Shown here: piece after piece, positions 34,538 to 43,864 of the stretch
Numbering within the stretch: the first letter of the stretch is position 1
Layout of the letters: each line of letters starts with the position of its first letter
Assembly (NCBI RefSeq): GCF_031759225.1
Contig: NZ_CP134494.1
Span: forward strand, 932,001 to 996,000
Direction of reading: 5' to 3'
Length of the DNA: 64,000 nt
DNA from: Mesobacillus jeotgali
GTDB taxonomy: Bacteria; Bacillota; Bacilli; Bacillales; Cytobacillaceae
The notes under the pieces: model-generated
What the model saw: the letters and a program-made list of their open reading frames with translations, nothing else
Databases searched by the model: none
Told to the model about the DNA's origin: nothing
Program-made: the position numbers and the translations under genes

Positions 34538-35542
34538 ATGGAAGCGAAACTCCCATTTCAGCAAGAACCAGCACCGAAAAAGACATTCGAACTGTTCCAG
34601 TTCTTATATAAGTATGGGACGATTTTGACGATCTTTGTCCTGGTCGCAGTCTTTGCGGCAGCCAATCCTGCTTTTATCAATGGCGATAACGTCATCAATA
34701 TCTTAAGATCCATTTCCATCGTGACAATCATCGCGATTGGCATCACCATTTCCTTGACGGTTGATGGTTTTGATTTATCTGTCGGCTCTGTGGCATCCCT
34801 ATCGAATGCCATTGTCATTTCGATGTTTGTCTGGTTCTCGCAGAACACCCTACTTGCGGTACTATCAGCGATTGCGGCTGCCTTGATTGTAGGAGCGCTC
34901 AATTCATTGATGATCGTCAAGCTGAAGATCCCGGATATGCTGATGACACTGGCAATGATGTTCATCATCCAGGGAACAGCGCTGACTTATACGAAGGGCG
35001 CGACGGTTTCGGAAAATATGATCCTGCCTGATGGAAGTTTTTCTACAGGAGCAATCAGTCCGTTCTTCGCTAAAATAGGGCAGGTTCCGTGGATCATCTT
35101 GATCATGGCCATCGCCGTCATTATTGTCCATGTATTCCTGACATATACAAAACACGGCCGCTATATGTATGTGATTGGCGGAAATAAAGAGGCGGCCAGG
35201 CTTTCTGGTATACCGGTCAACCGCTATAAAACAGCAGCGTATCTGCTTTCCGCTTTATTCGCAGCGATTGGCGGAATTGTGTTGGCTTCCCGCGTCATGA
35301 CGGCGGAAATCAATGCAGGCTCACCTTATTTAATGGATTCGGTCGCCGCTGCTTTCATTGGCTTTTCCGTCCTGGGAGCAGGCAAGCCAAACGCATTCGG
35401 TACCTTTGTCGGAGCGGTGCTGATCGGCATTTTGCAAAATGGGCTTGTGATGATGTCAGTACCGTATTATGCGATGGATATCGTGAAAGGGACCGTGCTG
35501 GCATTTGCACTGGGAATTACTTACTACAAGCAGAAACATTGA
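34538..35542 (+). CDS. Sugar-type ABC transporter permease
   Basis: This 334-residue membrane protein has about nine or ten helices and the RbsC-like patterns TIIAIGITISLTVDGFDLSVGS and GRYMYVIGGNKEAARLSGI (the coupling loop to the ATPase). It should form the channel of the importer. AGGAGG stands seven bases before the ATG at 34538, overlapping the end of the ATPase gene. A strong terminator follows. Confidence 0.93.
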   Translation: MEAKLPFQQEPAPKKTFELFQFLYKYGTILTIFVLVAVFAAANPAFINGDNVINILRSISIVTIIAIGITISLTVDGFDLSVGSVASLSNAIVISMFVWFSQNTLLAVLSAIAAALIVGALNSLMIVKLKIPDMLMTLAMMFIIQGTALTYTKGATVSENMILPDGSFSTGAISPFFAKIGQVPWIILIMAIAVIIVHVFLTYTKHGRYMYVIGGNKEAARLSGIPVNRYKTAAYLLSALFAAIGGIVLASRVMTAEINAGSPYLMDSVAAAFIGFSVLGAGKPNAFGTFVGAVLIGILQNGLVMMSVPYYAMDIVKGTVLAFALGITYYKQKH

Positions 35543-35550
35543 TGAGAAGT

Positions 35551-35596
35551 AAAAGCCGGATTTGGTTGTGACCTAAATCCGGCTTTCCTTTTTTAG
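35551..35596 (+). terminator. Terminator of the sugar-type transporter operon
   Basis: AAAGCCGGATTTGG and CCTAAATCCGGCTTT form a long stem followed by a T run. It may also serve the convergent formate/nitrite channel gene. Confidence 0.9.
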
Positions 35597-35601
35597 TACT
35601 C

Positions 35602-36381
35602 TTATTCTTCAAAAAATGGTTTGTTGGCATAATAATACATCCAGCCCATCATAATCCCTCCGCCAATGAGATTGCCGATCGTCACGGGAATCAGATTATG
35701 AATTACTCCGGCAAAAGTAACAGATTGAGGGTCATCGAGGACCATGCTGATCGCGAAGGTGCACATATTGGCGATGCTGTGCTCATAACCCGAAATGAAG
35801 AAGCAGTAAACGAAGAAGACCATTGCGAACATCTTTGCTCCGTCGCCCTTCATTGACATCGGCAGGAAGAACGCGAGACAGACGAGCCAGTTACAGAGAA
35901 TCCCCCGGAAAAAAAGTTCTGAAGTTGGTGCAAGTGTCTTTTTTTCAGCAACACTTAACAAGAATCCATTTACGGAATGGTCATCAAACAATCCTGTTGT
36001 GTAAATCAAAAAAGCAAACGCAGCTGCGCCAATGATATTGCCGATATAGCTGTAAACCCACATCCTGGCCACCTGCACCCAGGCCATTTTTTTCCTAAGA
36101 GCTGCAAACGTGTAGTAAAAGGTGTTGCCAGTGAACAGGTCCCCACCACCATAGGCAATCAGGATAATTGCGGCACCGAAGGTAATGGCAGCTATTGGGT
36201 AGGCAAAGGGAGAGTGTTCCACATAAAAAGGATTCCCCGTCTTGAACGCAACGATCACCCCAAAGCCAATGAACATCGAAGCCAGGGCAGCCCTGGCTAA
36301 ATAGCGTGTCTTGCTTTGCTTGAATATCTTGTTCTTTTTTAAGGCCAGCTTCTCAACTTCCTGTAAAGCTTGTACTTCCAT
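35602..36381 (-). CDS. Formate/nitrite transporter-family channel
   Basis: This 259-residue protein has six membrane helices and the two half-helix hallmarks of the FNT family, GGGDLFTGNTFYY and RGILCNWLVCLA. It forms pentameric channels for formate, nitrite or hydrosulfide. Given the nitrite reductase genes 12 kb downstream, nitrite is a fair guess, but the selectivity residues alone do not settle it. The ribosome site is weak (GGGTGA eight bases before the ATG). It is monocistronic. Confidence 0.9.
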   Translation of the reverse strand: MEVQALQEVEKLALKKNKIFKQSKTRYLARAALASMFIGFGVIVAFKTGNPFYVEHSPFAYPIAAITFGAAIILIAYGGGDLFTGNTFYYTFAALRKKMAWVQVARMWVYSYIGNIIGAAAFAFLIYTTGLFDDHSVNGFLLSVAEKKTLAPTSELFFRGILCNWLVCLAFFLPMSMKGDGAKMFAMVFFVYCFFISGYEHSIANMCTFAISMVLDDPQSVTFAGVIHNLIPVTIGNLIGGGIMMGWMYYYANKPFFEE

Positions 36382-36518
36382 ATGAAATCACCCGATTTTC
36401 CTCTTGATATGAATTTTTAATTTCATGCATATGTAAATGATTCCCCAGACTGCGAGTAAAAAACAGTAATATTCCAACTGAATGCAAACGGCCTGTGAAG
36501 CAAGAAATCATGGCAAAT

Positions 36519-36553
36519 GAAAAAAGACTGAATCCGCGAAGATCCAGTCTTTG
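36519..36553 (-). terminator. Terminator of the MFS gene at 36.6 kb
   Basis: On the minus strand AAAGACTGGATC and GATTCAGTCTTT form the stem around TTCGCG, followed by T's. Confidence 0.85.
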
Positions 36554-36562
36554 GAGGCATGC

Positions 36563-37777
36563 TTAAAATGTATCCCTGATAAATTGGGGATTGCGCTGCA
36601 TCGAGGCAAACAGGACAATGCCGCTTACGAGCAGAAGTCCGCTTGTCAGGACGAATACCGAGGTGAAGCCGAAGTAGCCTGCAAGGAATCCACCAAGTAC
36701 TGGCCCGATGATATTTCCAAAGAAACGGAGACTTGTGTTGTAGCCAAGTACCTCTCCCTGCATGGCCACCGGTGCTTCCTGCCTGATATAGGCCACCCTG
36801 ACCGGGATGATACCGCCAATGGTGATTCCAAGCAGGAACCGGATCAGGACGAGCTGCCAGATGTTGCCGACGAAACCCCCTGGCAGATAGATGATCGCTG
36901 ATAAAAACAGGAGCACGACCAGGATTTTGATATAGCCAACCCGGTCGGCAATTTGTCCCCACTTTCTTGCCATTAACAAATTGCCTAGCCCTGCAGCCGA
37001 AAAGGCGATTCCAGAAAAGAATGCCAGGTTTTCCGGGCCATGCAGTTCGCCTACATATAGTGAAAGGATTGGCTGGATACTGAAATGGGCAATCTGCACA
37101 AGCATCGACATGAGCAGGACATTCAGCATGATTGGATTTTTAAAAATATGCTGAAGAACTTCTTTGCGGCTGTAATTTGTCTTTGTTCCTTTTTTGATGT
37201 CGACTCTGTACTCCATGACAAAGAATACGAGCAGACCAGAAAGGACGATGAAGGCAGAGGTTGATTGGAAGGTTGTCGCATAACCCAAGGAGTCGGCAAG
37301 AACGCCGCCGAGCATTGGGCCAAGCAACGAGCCTGTAATGCTTCCTGTCTGCAGTGTCCCCAACACTTTTCCTGCTTCTTCCTTCGATGTCTGCGTTGAA
37401 ATAAGTGCCTGGGATACAGGTATGAAGCCTGAGAATAATCCCATGAACATTCTCAGTAAGAATAACTCCCAAACCGAAGTTGCAAATCCAAGCAAAAAGA
37501 CGGCTATTCCCATCCCGATCCCCATGAAGATCAAGATTCTCTTGCGTCCAAAGCGGTCACCCAATCTTCCGATTACAGGAGAGAATAAAAAGGCAGTTAC
37601 GAAGGTAATACTGAACGTAATCCCTGACCAGTTCTGGACATACTTTTCTGAAAAATCACCAAAAGTTTCGATGTACAATGAGAGAAATGGCATGACCATT
37701 GTCATGCTGCCGGCGATGAAGAAATTCGCGAACCACATGATCATCAAGTTGCGTTTCGCCTTTTGCTGCTGGGTCAT
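36563..37777 (-). CDS. MFS transporter, drug-efflux type
   Basis: This 404-residue protein has twelve predicted helices, an MFS loop motif GRLGDRFGRKRIL after helix 2 and a helix-5 motif (SITGSLLGPMLGGVLADSLG) typical of the 12-helix drug-proton antiporters of Gram-positive bacteria. The substrate is unknown. The ribosome site is poor (TGTTGATGGA before the ATG), so translation may be low or the start may differ. It is monocistronic with its own terminator. Confidence 0.85.
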   Translation of the reverse strand: MTQQQKAKRNLMIMWFANFFIAGSMTMVMPFLSLYIETFGDFSEKYVQNWSGITFSITFVTAFLFSPVIGRLGDRFGRKRILIFMGIGMGIAVFLLGFATSVWELFLLRMFMGLFSGFIPVSQALISTQTSKEEAGKVLGTLQTGSITGSLLGPMLGGVLADSLGYATTFQSTSAFIVLSGLLVFFVMEYRVDIKKGTKTNYSRKEVLQHIFKNPIMLNVLLMSMLVQIAHFSIQPILSLYVGELHGPENLAFFSGIAFSAAGLGNLLMARKWGQIADRVGYIKILVVLLFLSAIIYLPGGFVGNIWQLVLIRFLLGITIGGIIPVRVAYIRQEAPVAMQGEVLGYNTSLRFFGNIIGPVLGGFLAGYFGFTSVFVLTSGLLLVSGIVLFASMQRNPQFIRDTF

Positions 37778-37876
37778 TCCATCAACACTTCTTTCTCAGA
37801 ACGAATATTTCGCTTTTCTAAATATTATATCAAATTTTTGCCCGATTGAAAACCAATCGAGCAAGCAGGGACTATT

Positions 37877-38251
37877 TTAACCAGTTATCCATTCAAGCAG
37901 TTCTATTCTATTGCCAAATGGGTCGTGAACATAAATCCTGTTCGCACCTGGAAGCTTATCATCTTCAATAAAATTGACCCCTGAAGAGGATAAATGCTGT
38001 TTCAATCCTTCGATATTCTCCATTTCAAAAGCTGGATGTGCTTTGCGTGCAGGGACAAAAGGTTCCTCAATGCCAACATGGATTTGGCAATTCCCGAATT
38101 GAAACCATGCCCCGCCACGTTTTTTCAACTCTTCTGGCTTTTCAATCTCTTCAAAGCCCAATATTTCTATGAAAAATTTCCTTGCCTGATCTTCTGAGCC
38201 CTTAGGTGCTGCTAGCTGGACATGATCGATCGCTTTGAATTTGAATGTCAT
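37877..38251 (-). CDS. VOC-superfamily (glyoxalase-like) protein
   Basis: This 124-residue protein has the paired beta-alpha-beta-beta-beta modules of the VOC fold: IDHVQLAAPKGSE at the start and IYVHDPFGNRIELLEW at the end, the latter with a metal-type E. A first-module H (IDHVQ) could bind metal. Single-domain VOC proteins include glyoxalase, fosfomycin-resistance and dioxygenase enzymes; this one lacks the FosB hallmarks, so the function stays open. GGAGGGA stands nine bases before the ATG. Confidence 0.85.
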   Translation of the reverse strand: MTFKFKAIDHVQLAAPKGSEDQARKFFIEILGFEEIEKPEELKKRGGAWFQFGNCQIHVGIEEPFVPARKAHPAFEMENIEGLKQHLSSSGVNFIEDDKLPGANRIYVHDPFGNRIELLEWITG

Positions 38252-38424
38252 TATTCAATCCCTCCCTAATAAAATTTTAATCTAAAAGGAAAGATAAGGA
38301 AATGACAAGGTATGAATCTATAAATATAAGTTTTTCTTATCATTGTAAAAAGTAATACAGGCCCTCCTGATTACATATAAATTAGTAAAGTTTTGTACGT
38401 TTTTAAAAGAGGGGGCTATCAAAA

Positions 38425-39243
38425 ATGAAAAAAAGATTTCTTGCTATTGTGATGATGGCAATCATGGCGCTTGTAATTTCGGCATGCGGTACAAGCTCAA
38501 GCGGAGGGGGATCCGAAGCTGAAAAGAAGGAATTAAGAGTCGTCACGGACGCAGCATATGCACCATTTGAGTACATGGAAGGCGACAAAATTGTTGGTTT
38601 CGATATCGATTTCCTGAAGGCAGCCGCGAAAGAAGCAGGGTATGAATTGAAATTCGAGAATGTCGGCTGGGATCCGATTTTTGTGGAAATCAAAAGTAAG
38701 CGGGCTGACATGGCTGTATCCTCGATTTCCATCAATGATGAGAGGAAGCAGACTTATGACTTTTCGCTGCCGTATTTCTTGTCCACCAATAAAATTCTTG
38801 TCCGCGAAGATAGCGACATCAAAAGTGCGGCTGATCTAAAAGGTAAGGTAGTGGCTGTCCAAAACGGAACAACCGGGCAGGAAGCAATGGATAATCTTCT
38901 CGGCAAGAACAACAAGGATATCAAGAAATTCGATAACAACAACCTGGCAATCATGGAAATGCTGTCTGGAGGGGCAGATGCAGTCGTTGCTGATAATGGC
39001 GTGGTCGAAGTGTATGCCAAGAACAATCCGAATGAAAAACTGAAGGTCATTGAAGATAGCAGCAGCTTCGACGCGGAATACTATGGAATCCTTTTCCCTA
39101 AAGGCACAGATTTGAAAGCGGACTTTGATAAAGCAATCAAGAAAATCGTCGAGAATGGCACATATGAAAAAATCTATCAAGAATGGTTCGGGCAGGAGCC
39201 TAACCTGGAAATGCTGAAAGCTGAACAAGAAGCATCAGAATAA
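38425..39243 (+). CDS. Polar amino acid ABC transporter, binding lipoprotein (ArtP-like)
   Basis: This 272-residue lipoprotein (lipobox ISACGTS, cysteine near residue 21) has the solute-binding family 3 fold: YAPFEYMEGDKIVGFDIDF near the front, RADMAVSSISINDERK and VVAQNGTT-like segments (here VVAVQNGTTGQEAMDN). The order binding protein, permease, ATPase and the sizes (272, 218 and 240 residues) match ArtPQR of Bacillus subtilis, an arginine importer, though cystine or glutamine systems look similar. AGAGGGGG stands ten or so bases before the ATG. A terminator follows before the permease gene. Confidence 0.9.
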   Translation: MKKRFLAIVMMAIMALVISACGTSSSGGGSEAEKKELRVVTDAAYAPFEYMEGDKIVGFDIDFLKAAAKEAGYELKFENVGWDPIFVEIKSKRADMAVSSISINDERKQTYDFSLPYFLSTNKILVREDSDIKSAADLKGKVVAVQNGTTGQEAMDNLLGKNNKDIKKFDNNNLAIMEMLSGGADAVVADNGVVEVYAKNNPNEKLKVIEDSSSFDAEYYGILFPKGTDLKADFDKAIKKIVENGTYEKIYQEWFGQEPNLEMLKAEQEASE

Positions 39244-39269
39244 CCGCTGATAAACTATGAATCTTCGAT

Positions 39270-39309
39270 GATGCGTAACTCTTGAAAAATAGCGTTACGC
39301 ATTTTTTTG
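39270..39309 (+). terminator. Intra-operon terminator after the binding-protein gene
   Basis: ATGCGTAAC and GTTACGCAT form the stem, and TTTTTTT follows. It lies between the binding protein and permease genes, so partial read-through would give more binding protein than membrane complex. Confidence 0.85.
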
Positions 39310-39360
39310 TAAACTTCATCAAAATATGGTCCCAGGCCTCGGGGCTTTGGAGGGCAAGCT

Positions 39361-40017
39361 ATGGATTTTCGTTTTGATATTATCGTGGAATATACTCCCT
39401 ATTTAATTAAAGGGACGCTGCTGACAATCGGGCTGTCATTGGCCGGGATTTTAATCGGGACAATCCTCGGGCTTTTCATTGGTCTCGGCAAGATCCAGCG
39501 GCGGAAACTGCTGACATGGCCATTTGTCTGGTATATCACTTTCTTTCGGGGAACCCCGTTATTTGTGCAAATCCTGCTGATTCATTTTGGTGTCGTTCCG
39601 ATGCTCATTGGGGAAACGAACGGGATTGTCGCGACGATTATCGCGCTGTCCCTTAATGCTGCAGCATATATCGCTGAAATTTTCAGGGCCGGAATCCAGT
39701 CGATTGATCGCGGCCAGATGGAAGCCGCCCGATCGCTGGGCATGACCCATGTGCAGGCGATGAGGTATGTGATTTTACCGCAGGCCTTCAAACGGATGAT
39801 CCCGCCTCTGGGGAATGAGTTCATTGTACTGATCAAGGAATCATCCCTTGCAGCGATCGTCGCGACTCCGGAAATCATGTACTGGGGCCGGGCAATGGCA
39901 GGACAGTACTACCGAGTATGGGAGCCGTACCTCACCGCGGCAGTCATTTACCTCATACTTACGCTGTCCCTTAGCTTTTTACTAAATCTCCTCGAAAGAA
40001 GGCTGAAAACAGAATGA
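39361..40017 (+). CDS. Polar amino acid ABC transporter permease (ArtQ-like)
   Basis: This 218-residue membrane protein has five helices and the EAA loop ([22 protein letters not shown]) that contacts the ATPase in amino acid importers of the His/Glu/Gln/Arg family. TGGAGG stands eight bases before the ATG. It overlaps the ATPase gene by four bases (ATGA), so translation is coupled. Confidence 0.93.
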   Translation: MDFRFDIIVEYTPYLIKGTLLTIGLSLAGILIGTILGLFIGLGKIQRRKLLTWPFVWYITFFRGTPLFVQILLIHFGVVPMLIGETNGIVATIIALSLNAAAYIAEIFRAGIQSIDRGQMEAARSLGMTHVQAMRYVILPQAFKRMIPPLGNEFIVLIKESSLAAIVATPEIMYWGRAMAGQYYRVWEPYLTAAVIYLILTLSLSFLLNLLERRLKTE

Positions 40018-40736
40018 TCAAAGTCGCTAATCTGCAAAAATCATTTGGCAGCCACAAGGTGTTGAACGGAATAAATGTTGAGGTCCAGTCACAAGAGGTT
40101 GTAGTAGTGATCGGTCCATCTGGTTCCGGCAAATCCACCTTTCTCCGCTGCATAAACCTGCTCGAAACGATTACGGACGGGCATGTGCTGATCAAAGATA
40201 TTGACATCACAGATAAGGGTTCAGATATCAACAAAGTGCGAGAAGAGGTAGGGATGGTTTTCCAGCACTTCAACCTGTTCCCGCATAAGAGAGTGATTGA
40301 AAACATCATGCTGGCGCCGCTGAAGGTACGAGGTGTTTCCGAACAGCAGGCAAGGGAGAAAGGAATGGAGCTGCTGAAAAAGGTAGGACTCGAAGACAAA
40401 GCAGAAGCCTACCCAGACTCCCTTTCCGGCGGCCAAAAGCAGCGGGTAGCCATCGCCCGCGCCCTTGCGATGGAGCCTAAAATCATGCTGTTCGATGAAC
40501 CAACCTCAGCCCTCGATCCGGAAATGGTCGGCGAGGTTTTAGAGGTAATCAAACAGCTTGCCCGCGAAGGGATGACGATGGTAGTCGTCACTCATGAAAT
40601 GGGCTTTGCCCGCGAAGTCGGTGACCGCGTCATTTTCATGGACGGAGGATTGATCGTGGAAGAAAACAAGCCAGGTGACATTTTCGAAAATCCGCAGCAT
40701 GAGCGGACGAAAGCATTTTTGAGCAAGGTGTTATAG
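40014..40736 (+). CDS. Polar amino acid ABC transporter ATPase (ArtR-like)
   Basis: This 240-residue ATPase has Walker [10 protein letters not shown], the signature LSGGQKQR, Walker [13 protein letters not shown] and the switch histidine in VVTHEMGFA. It drives uptake through the permease at 39361. The start codon overlaps the stop of that gene. Size and sequence are as usual for the family. A terminator follows ten bases after the stop. Confidence 0.95.
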   Translation: MIKVANLQKSFGSHKVLNGINVEVQSQEVVVVIGPSGSGKSTFLRCINLLETITDGHVLIKDIDITDKGSDINKVREEVGMVFQHFNLFPHKRVIENIMLAPLKVRGVSEQQAREKGMELLKKVGLEDKAEAYPDSLSGGQKQRVAIARALAMEPKIMLFDEPTSALDPEMVGEVLEVIKQLAREGMTMVVVTHEMGFAREVGDRVIFMDGGLIVEENKPGDIFENPQHERTKAFLSKVL

Positions 40737-40745
40737 TTTGATGAA

Positions 40746-40780
40746 GGAAGCCCGATTTTGGAGTCGGTGCTTCTTTTTTT
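40746..40780 (+). terminator. Terminator of the amino acid transporter operon
   Basis: GGAAGCCCGAT and GTCGGTGCTTC pair imperfectly around TTTGGA, followed by TTTTTTT. Confidence 0.82.
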
Positions 40781-40784
40781 GGTC

Positions 40785-41050
40785 AATCGTAAATAAAACG
40801 GGTGTAACCGGAGATAAAAGTTATGCGACTGGAGATAAATCTGTCGCAACTGGAGATAAAAGCTGGGCAACTGGAGATAAATCTGACGCAACTGGAGATA
40901 AAGTTGTATAACCATAAATTAGAGTTGTGCAACGGTAAATAAAAATTGTGTAACCGTAAATAAAAGATATGCAACCGTAAATAAAAGTTGTACCACCGGA
41001 AATATATTGATTCCAACCGTAAATACACTTCGCCAATCCAGAAATGATCA
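40785..41050. repeat. Intergenic array of CAACYGGAGATAAA-type units, period 21 bp
   Basis: About twelve units run through this stretch, mostly 21 bases long and twice 20. In the left half the core is ACTGGAGATAAA, in the right half ACCGTAAATAAA, so it looks like two sub-arrays that diverged from one. With 21 bases (seven codons) per unit, several frames stay open on the minus strand and mimic proteins of repeating seven residues, but without ribosome sites. Together with the promoter that follows, it fills the 470-bp gap before the MBL gene. Confidence 0.92.
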
Positions 41051-41186
41051 TCGGAAAACTGGAAAGTCGCTGCCCATCACACCCAAAATAGCAAACCAAA
41101 GCAGTCTGATTCCCAGTATTATCCTGAGATAATCGGAGAAACTGGCCAACTTTTCGCCCGTTTTTCATAATTTATCCAATTACTGC

Positions 41187-41237
41187 TTGCTAAAACTAAT
41201 GGTGTTAGTTAAAATAAAACTAACGATATTAGTTTTA
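41187..41237 (+). promoter_or_regulatory. Promoter with two TetR-type operators
   Basis: TTGCTA (41187-41192) and TAAAAT (41210-41215) are 17 bases apart. The palindrome AACTAATGGTGTTAGTT fills the spacer, and a second, AAACTAACGATATTAGTTTT, covers the start site. The repressor is most likely the TetR-family protein encoded at 41977, the second gene of this unit, which would then control itself. Confidence 0.78.
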
Positions 41238-41254
41238 ATAGGAGGTTCACTAAA

Positions 41255-41962
41255 ATGAGAGTGATCAAAGAGGGGTATTTATATCAGCTGACGTTCATGC
41301 CAAGGCTTTTTCCTGTGAATTGTTATTTTATCGAAGAGGAGGATGGGCTGACTTTAATTGATGCGGCGCTTCCGAATAGCGCGAAGGCAATCCTGCAGGC
41401 AGCTGAAAAAATCGGAAAAGGAATCAAGCGGATTGTTTTGACTCATGCTCATGGCGACCATATAGGTGCGCTTGATGAACTGAAAGCGAAACTTGATGTT
41501 CCAGTTTATATTTCTGTTCGCGATTCCCGTCTTTTAGCTGGTGATACCTCTCTTGATTCGAATGAACCCCAGACACCAATTCGAGGCGGCATACCCAAAA
41601 ACATCAAAACAAGACCCGATATTCTCTTGAAGGAAGGGGATGAAATCGGTTCTTTGCTGGCAATCACAACTCCGGGGCACACCCCGGGATCGATGTCATT
41701 CCTTGACAAGAGAACAAATTTGCTGATAGCTGGTGACGCCTTCCAGACCAGGGGAGGAACTGCTGTCTCTGGGGTAACAATCCCATGGTTTCCTTTTCCG
41801 GCAATGGCGACCTGGCATAAAGACACAGCCCTTCAGAGCGCTCGGAAAATCCATGGGCTTGAACCAAGCCTGCTGGCTGTAGGGCACGGGGAACTGTTGC
41901 AGAATCCTGTAGCACATATCGAAAAAGCCATTCAAAAAGCAGAAGCAGCTTTTACAAAATAA
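41255..41962 (+). CDS. MBL-fold metallohydrolase
   Basis: This 235-residue protein has the metallo-beta-lactamase motif THAHGDHIGAL (HxHxDH, near residue 66), a second metal histidine in TTPGHTPGSMSF, and the bridging Asp in LIAGDAFQTRGG. It should be a two-metal hydrolase; the substrate is unknown. AGGAGG stands eight or nine bases before the ATG. It is followed after 14 bases by a TetR gene, and the two are probably controlled by the operators just upstream. Confidence 0.9.
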   Translation: MRVIKEGYLYQLTFMPRLFPVNCYFIEEEDGLTLIDAALPNSAKAILQAAEKIGKGIKRIVLTHAHGDHIGALDELKAKLDVPVYISVRDSRLLAGDTSLDSNEPQTPIRGGIPKNIKTRPDILLKEGDEIGSLLAITTPGHTPGSMSFLDKRTNLLIAGDAFQTRGGTAVSGVTIPWFPFPAMATWHKDTALQSARKIHGLEPSLLAVGHGELLQNPVAHIEKAIQKAEAAFTK

Positions 41963-41976
41963 AGGAGTGCGTAAAC

Positions 41977-42552
41977 ATGTCACCAAGACCAAAAGTGGCG
42001 CTTGATAAAAATACGATCATGATTGCAGCAGCTGAGCTGGCGAATGAGCATGGAAGTGAATATATCACTTTGGCAATGCTGGCCAAGAAGCTCAATATTA
42101 AACCTCCTTCATTATACAACCACTTTGACGGCCTGCCGGGAATCAAAAGGGAAATGGCCATTTTTTCACTACAAAAACTTTACATTAGCCTGGCAGAAGA
42201 AGCGGAGGGCAAAGCACACGGTGACGAAGCAGTTTTGGCATTAAGCCGGGCGTATTTATCCTTCGCAAGAACAAATCCGGGACTGTACGAGTTCGCATTA
42301 TCAGCACCAGATCCCGCAGATGAGCAAGTTCATGCCGCCGGCAAAAAAATCGTTGAACTTGTCGTATCTGCTATCGGACCTTTTAAACTTTCAGAAGAGG
42401 ATGCAATCCATGCTGTCCGCGGCCTAAGAAGCCTCATGCATGGGTTTGCATCGCTGGAGCATAAAGGTGGTTTCGGGATGCCGTTTGACTTGGATGAGAG
42501 TTACAAGCTTGCAGTCACAGCTCTTATTCGAGGCTTGAAAAAATCCAGCTAA
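41977..42552 (+). CDS. TetR-family repressor with WHG-type domain
   Basis: This 191-residue protein has an N-terminal helix-turn-helix (ANEHGSEYITLAMLAKKLNI, then KPPSLYNHFDG) and a C-terminal ligand domain ending in the FASLEHKGGFGMPFDLDES segment of the TetR_C_33/WHG type. It presumably represses its own operon by binding the two palindromes at 41193-41237, and is released by a small molecule that the MBL enzyme may degrade. AAAGGAG stands nine bases before the ATG. Confidence 0.92.
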   Translation: MSPRPKVALDKNTIMIAAAELANEHGSEYITLAMLAKKLNIKPPSLYNHFDGLPGIKREMAIFSLQKLYISLAEEAEGKAHGDEAVLALSRAYLSFARTNPGLYEFALSAPDPADEQVHAAGKKIVELVVSAIGPFKLSEEDAIHAVRGLRSLMHGFASLEHKGGFGMPFDLDESYKLAVTALIRGLKKSS

Positions 42553-42632
42553 TTTTCATCTTCTGAAATAGATTCAAAAGGTACTCATATACATATGTAT
42601 AGATGCAACTTTGGAAGAACAGGAGGCGCACT

Positions 42633-43823
42633 ATGGATATATATGTGAGAAGAGGAGATTCCTTTTGGTATTTCAGCAATATTTTCAACATCCCTCTCCA
42701 GTTGATCATAGATTCCAACCGTGATATTGACCCAAATGAACTGGATGTGGGGCAGACGGTGAGGATTCCCGGTTTTGCGGCTGTGGATTATCGAATCCGT
42801 GCAGGTGATACTCTTTGGAAAATTGCCCAAAGCAGGAATCTGCAAGTGGATGCCCTTCTGCTGGCGAACCGCAATATAAATCCAAACGGGATGTACGTCG
42901 GACAGATGGTCAAGGTCCCGCTGAGAATAACCTGGCGGATTGTCCAGGGGAAGAAGAATTATGATTATGCCTCATTGATGAGTGATTTGAGAAGATTGGA
43001 AAATGTTTATCCGTTCATGAGGGTGCCTTCGATTGGCAATTCTGTTTTAGGTAAGAGCATACCAGAAACACTGATTGGGAATGGCAATAAGCGGGTCCAT
43101 TACAATGGGTCTTTCCATGCGAATGAATGGATCACCACTCCCATTATCATGACATTCATGAACGACTACCTCCTGGCATTGACGAATCAGACCTCCATAC
43201 GCGGCTTGTCCATGCAGAACTACTATGGGCAGACGACTTTATCGATTGTGCCGATGGTCAATCCTGATGGAGTCGATCTCGTGCTCAATGGGCCGCCTGA
43301 AGCAGAGCCATGGAATGAAAGAGTAGTAGAATTGAATAGAGGAAGCCTCGATTTCACCGGTTGGAAGGCGAATATCAGAGGCGTGGACCTGAACGACCAA
43401 TTCCCGGCAAAATGGGAGCTTGAAAAAGAACGCAACCCAAGCCAGCCGGGCCCAAGGGATTATGTTGGGCCAAATCCATTATCCGAGCCGGAAGCGATTG
43501 CGATGGCAGAAATGACGAGAAGACGCGATTTTGCCCGGGTTCTCGCTTTCCATACTCAGGGAGAAGTCATTTACTGGGGCTTTGAAAATCTTGAGCCGCC
43601 TGAATCAGAAGCAATGGTCAATGAATTTGCCCGGGTGAGCGGTTACCAGCCGGTCAAAACGATTGAGAGCTATGCCGGCTATAAAGACTGGTTCATCCAG
43701 GATTGGCGCCGGCCAGGTTTCACCGTCGAGCTTGGCTTCGGCATAAACCCGCTGCCGCTGTCCCAATTCGATGAGATTTACGAAGAGGCCCTGGGAATCT
43801 TCCTTGCAGGACTTTATCTATAG
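42633..43823 (+). CDS. LysM-M14 cell-wall peptidase (YqgT/ENP1-like)
   Basis: This 396-residue protein has two LysM repeats (residues 1-45 and 50-97, with the typical DTLWKIAQSRNL and NPNGMYVGQMVKVP) and an M14 zinc carboxypeptidase domain. The zinc site is HANEW (His and Glu), with a third histidine in LAFHTQGE and the catalytic Glu in FTVELGFG. No signal peptide is visible. It matches gamma-D-glutamyl-diaminopimelate endopeptidase I of Bacillus, which acts on spore or mother-cell peptidoglycan. The start at 42633 has AGGAGG seven bases upstream; a 10-codon longer frame does not. Confidence 0.9.
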   Translation: MDIYVRRGDSFWYFSNIFNIPLQLIIDSNRDIDPNELDVGQTVRIPGFAAVDYRIRAGDTLWKIAQSRNLQVDALLLANRNINPNGMYVGQMVKVPLRITWRIVQGKKNYDYASLMSDLRRLENVYPFMRVPSIGNSVLGKSIPETLIGNGNKRVHYNGSFHANEWITTPIIMTFMNDYLLALTNQTSIRGLSMQNYYGQTTLSIVPMVNPDGVDLVLNGPPEAEPWNERVVELNRGSLDFTGWKANIRGVDLNDQFPAKWELEKERNPSQPGPRDYVGPNPLSEPEAIAMAEMTRRRDFARVLAFHTQGEVIYWGFENLEPPESEAMVNEFARVSGYQPVKTIESYAGYKDWFIQDWRRPGFTVELGFGINPLPLSQFDEIYEEALGIFLAGLYL

Positions 43824-43864
43824 GCTCTCTGTTTTTACTCAATGTCGATTTCGCTGGGTTTGAA

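Noticed and set aside
36423..36962. 179-residue minus-strand frame within the MFS gene at 36.6 kb
   Set aside because: It overlaps the MFS gene on the same strand in another frame, and its composition is that of a shadow frame.
40592..41168. Minus-strand frames with seven-residue repeats in the 21-bp array
   Set aside because: A 21-bp unit keeps frames open by arithmetic. There is no ribosome site, and one frame overlaps the amino acid transporter ATPase gene.
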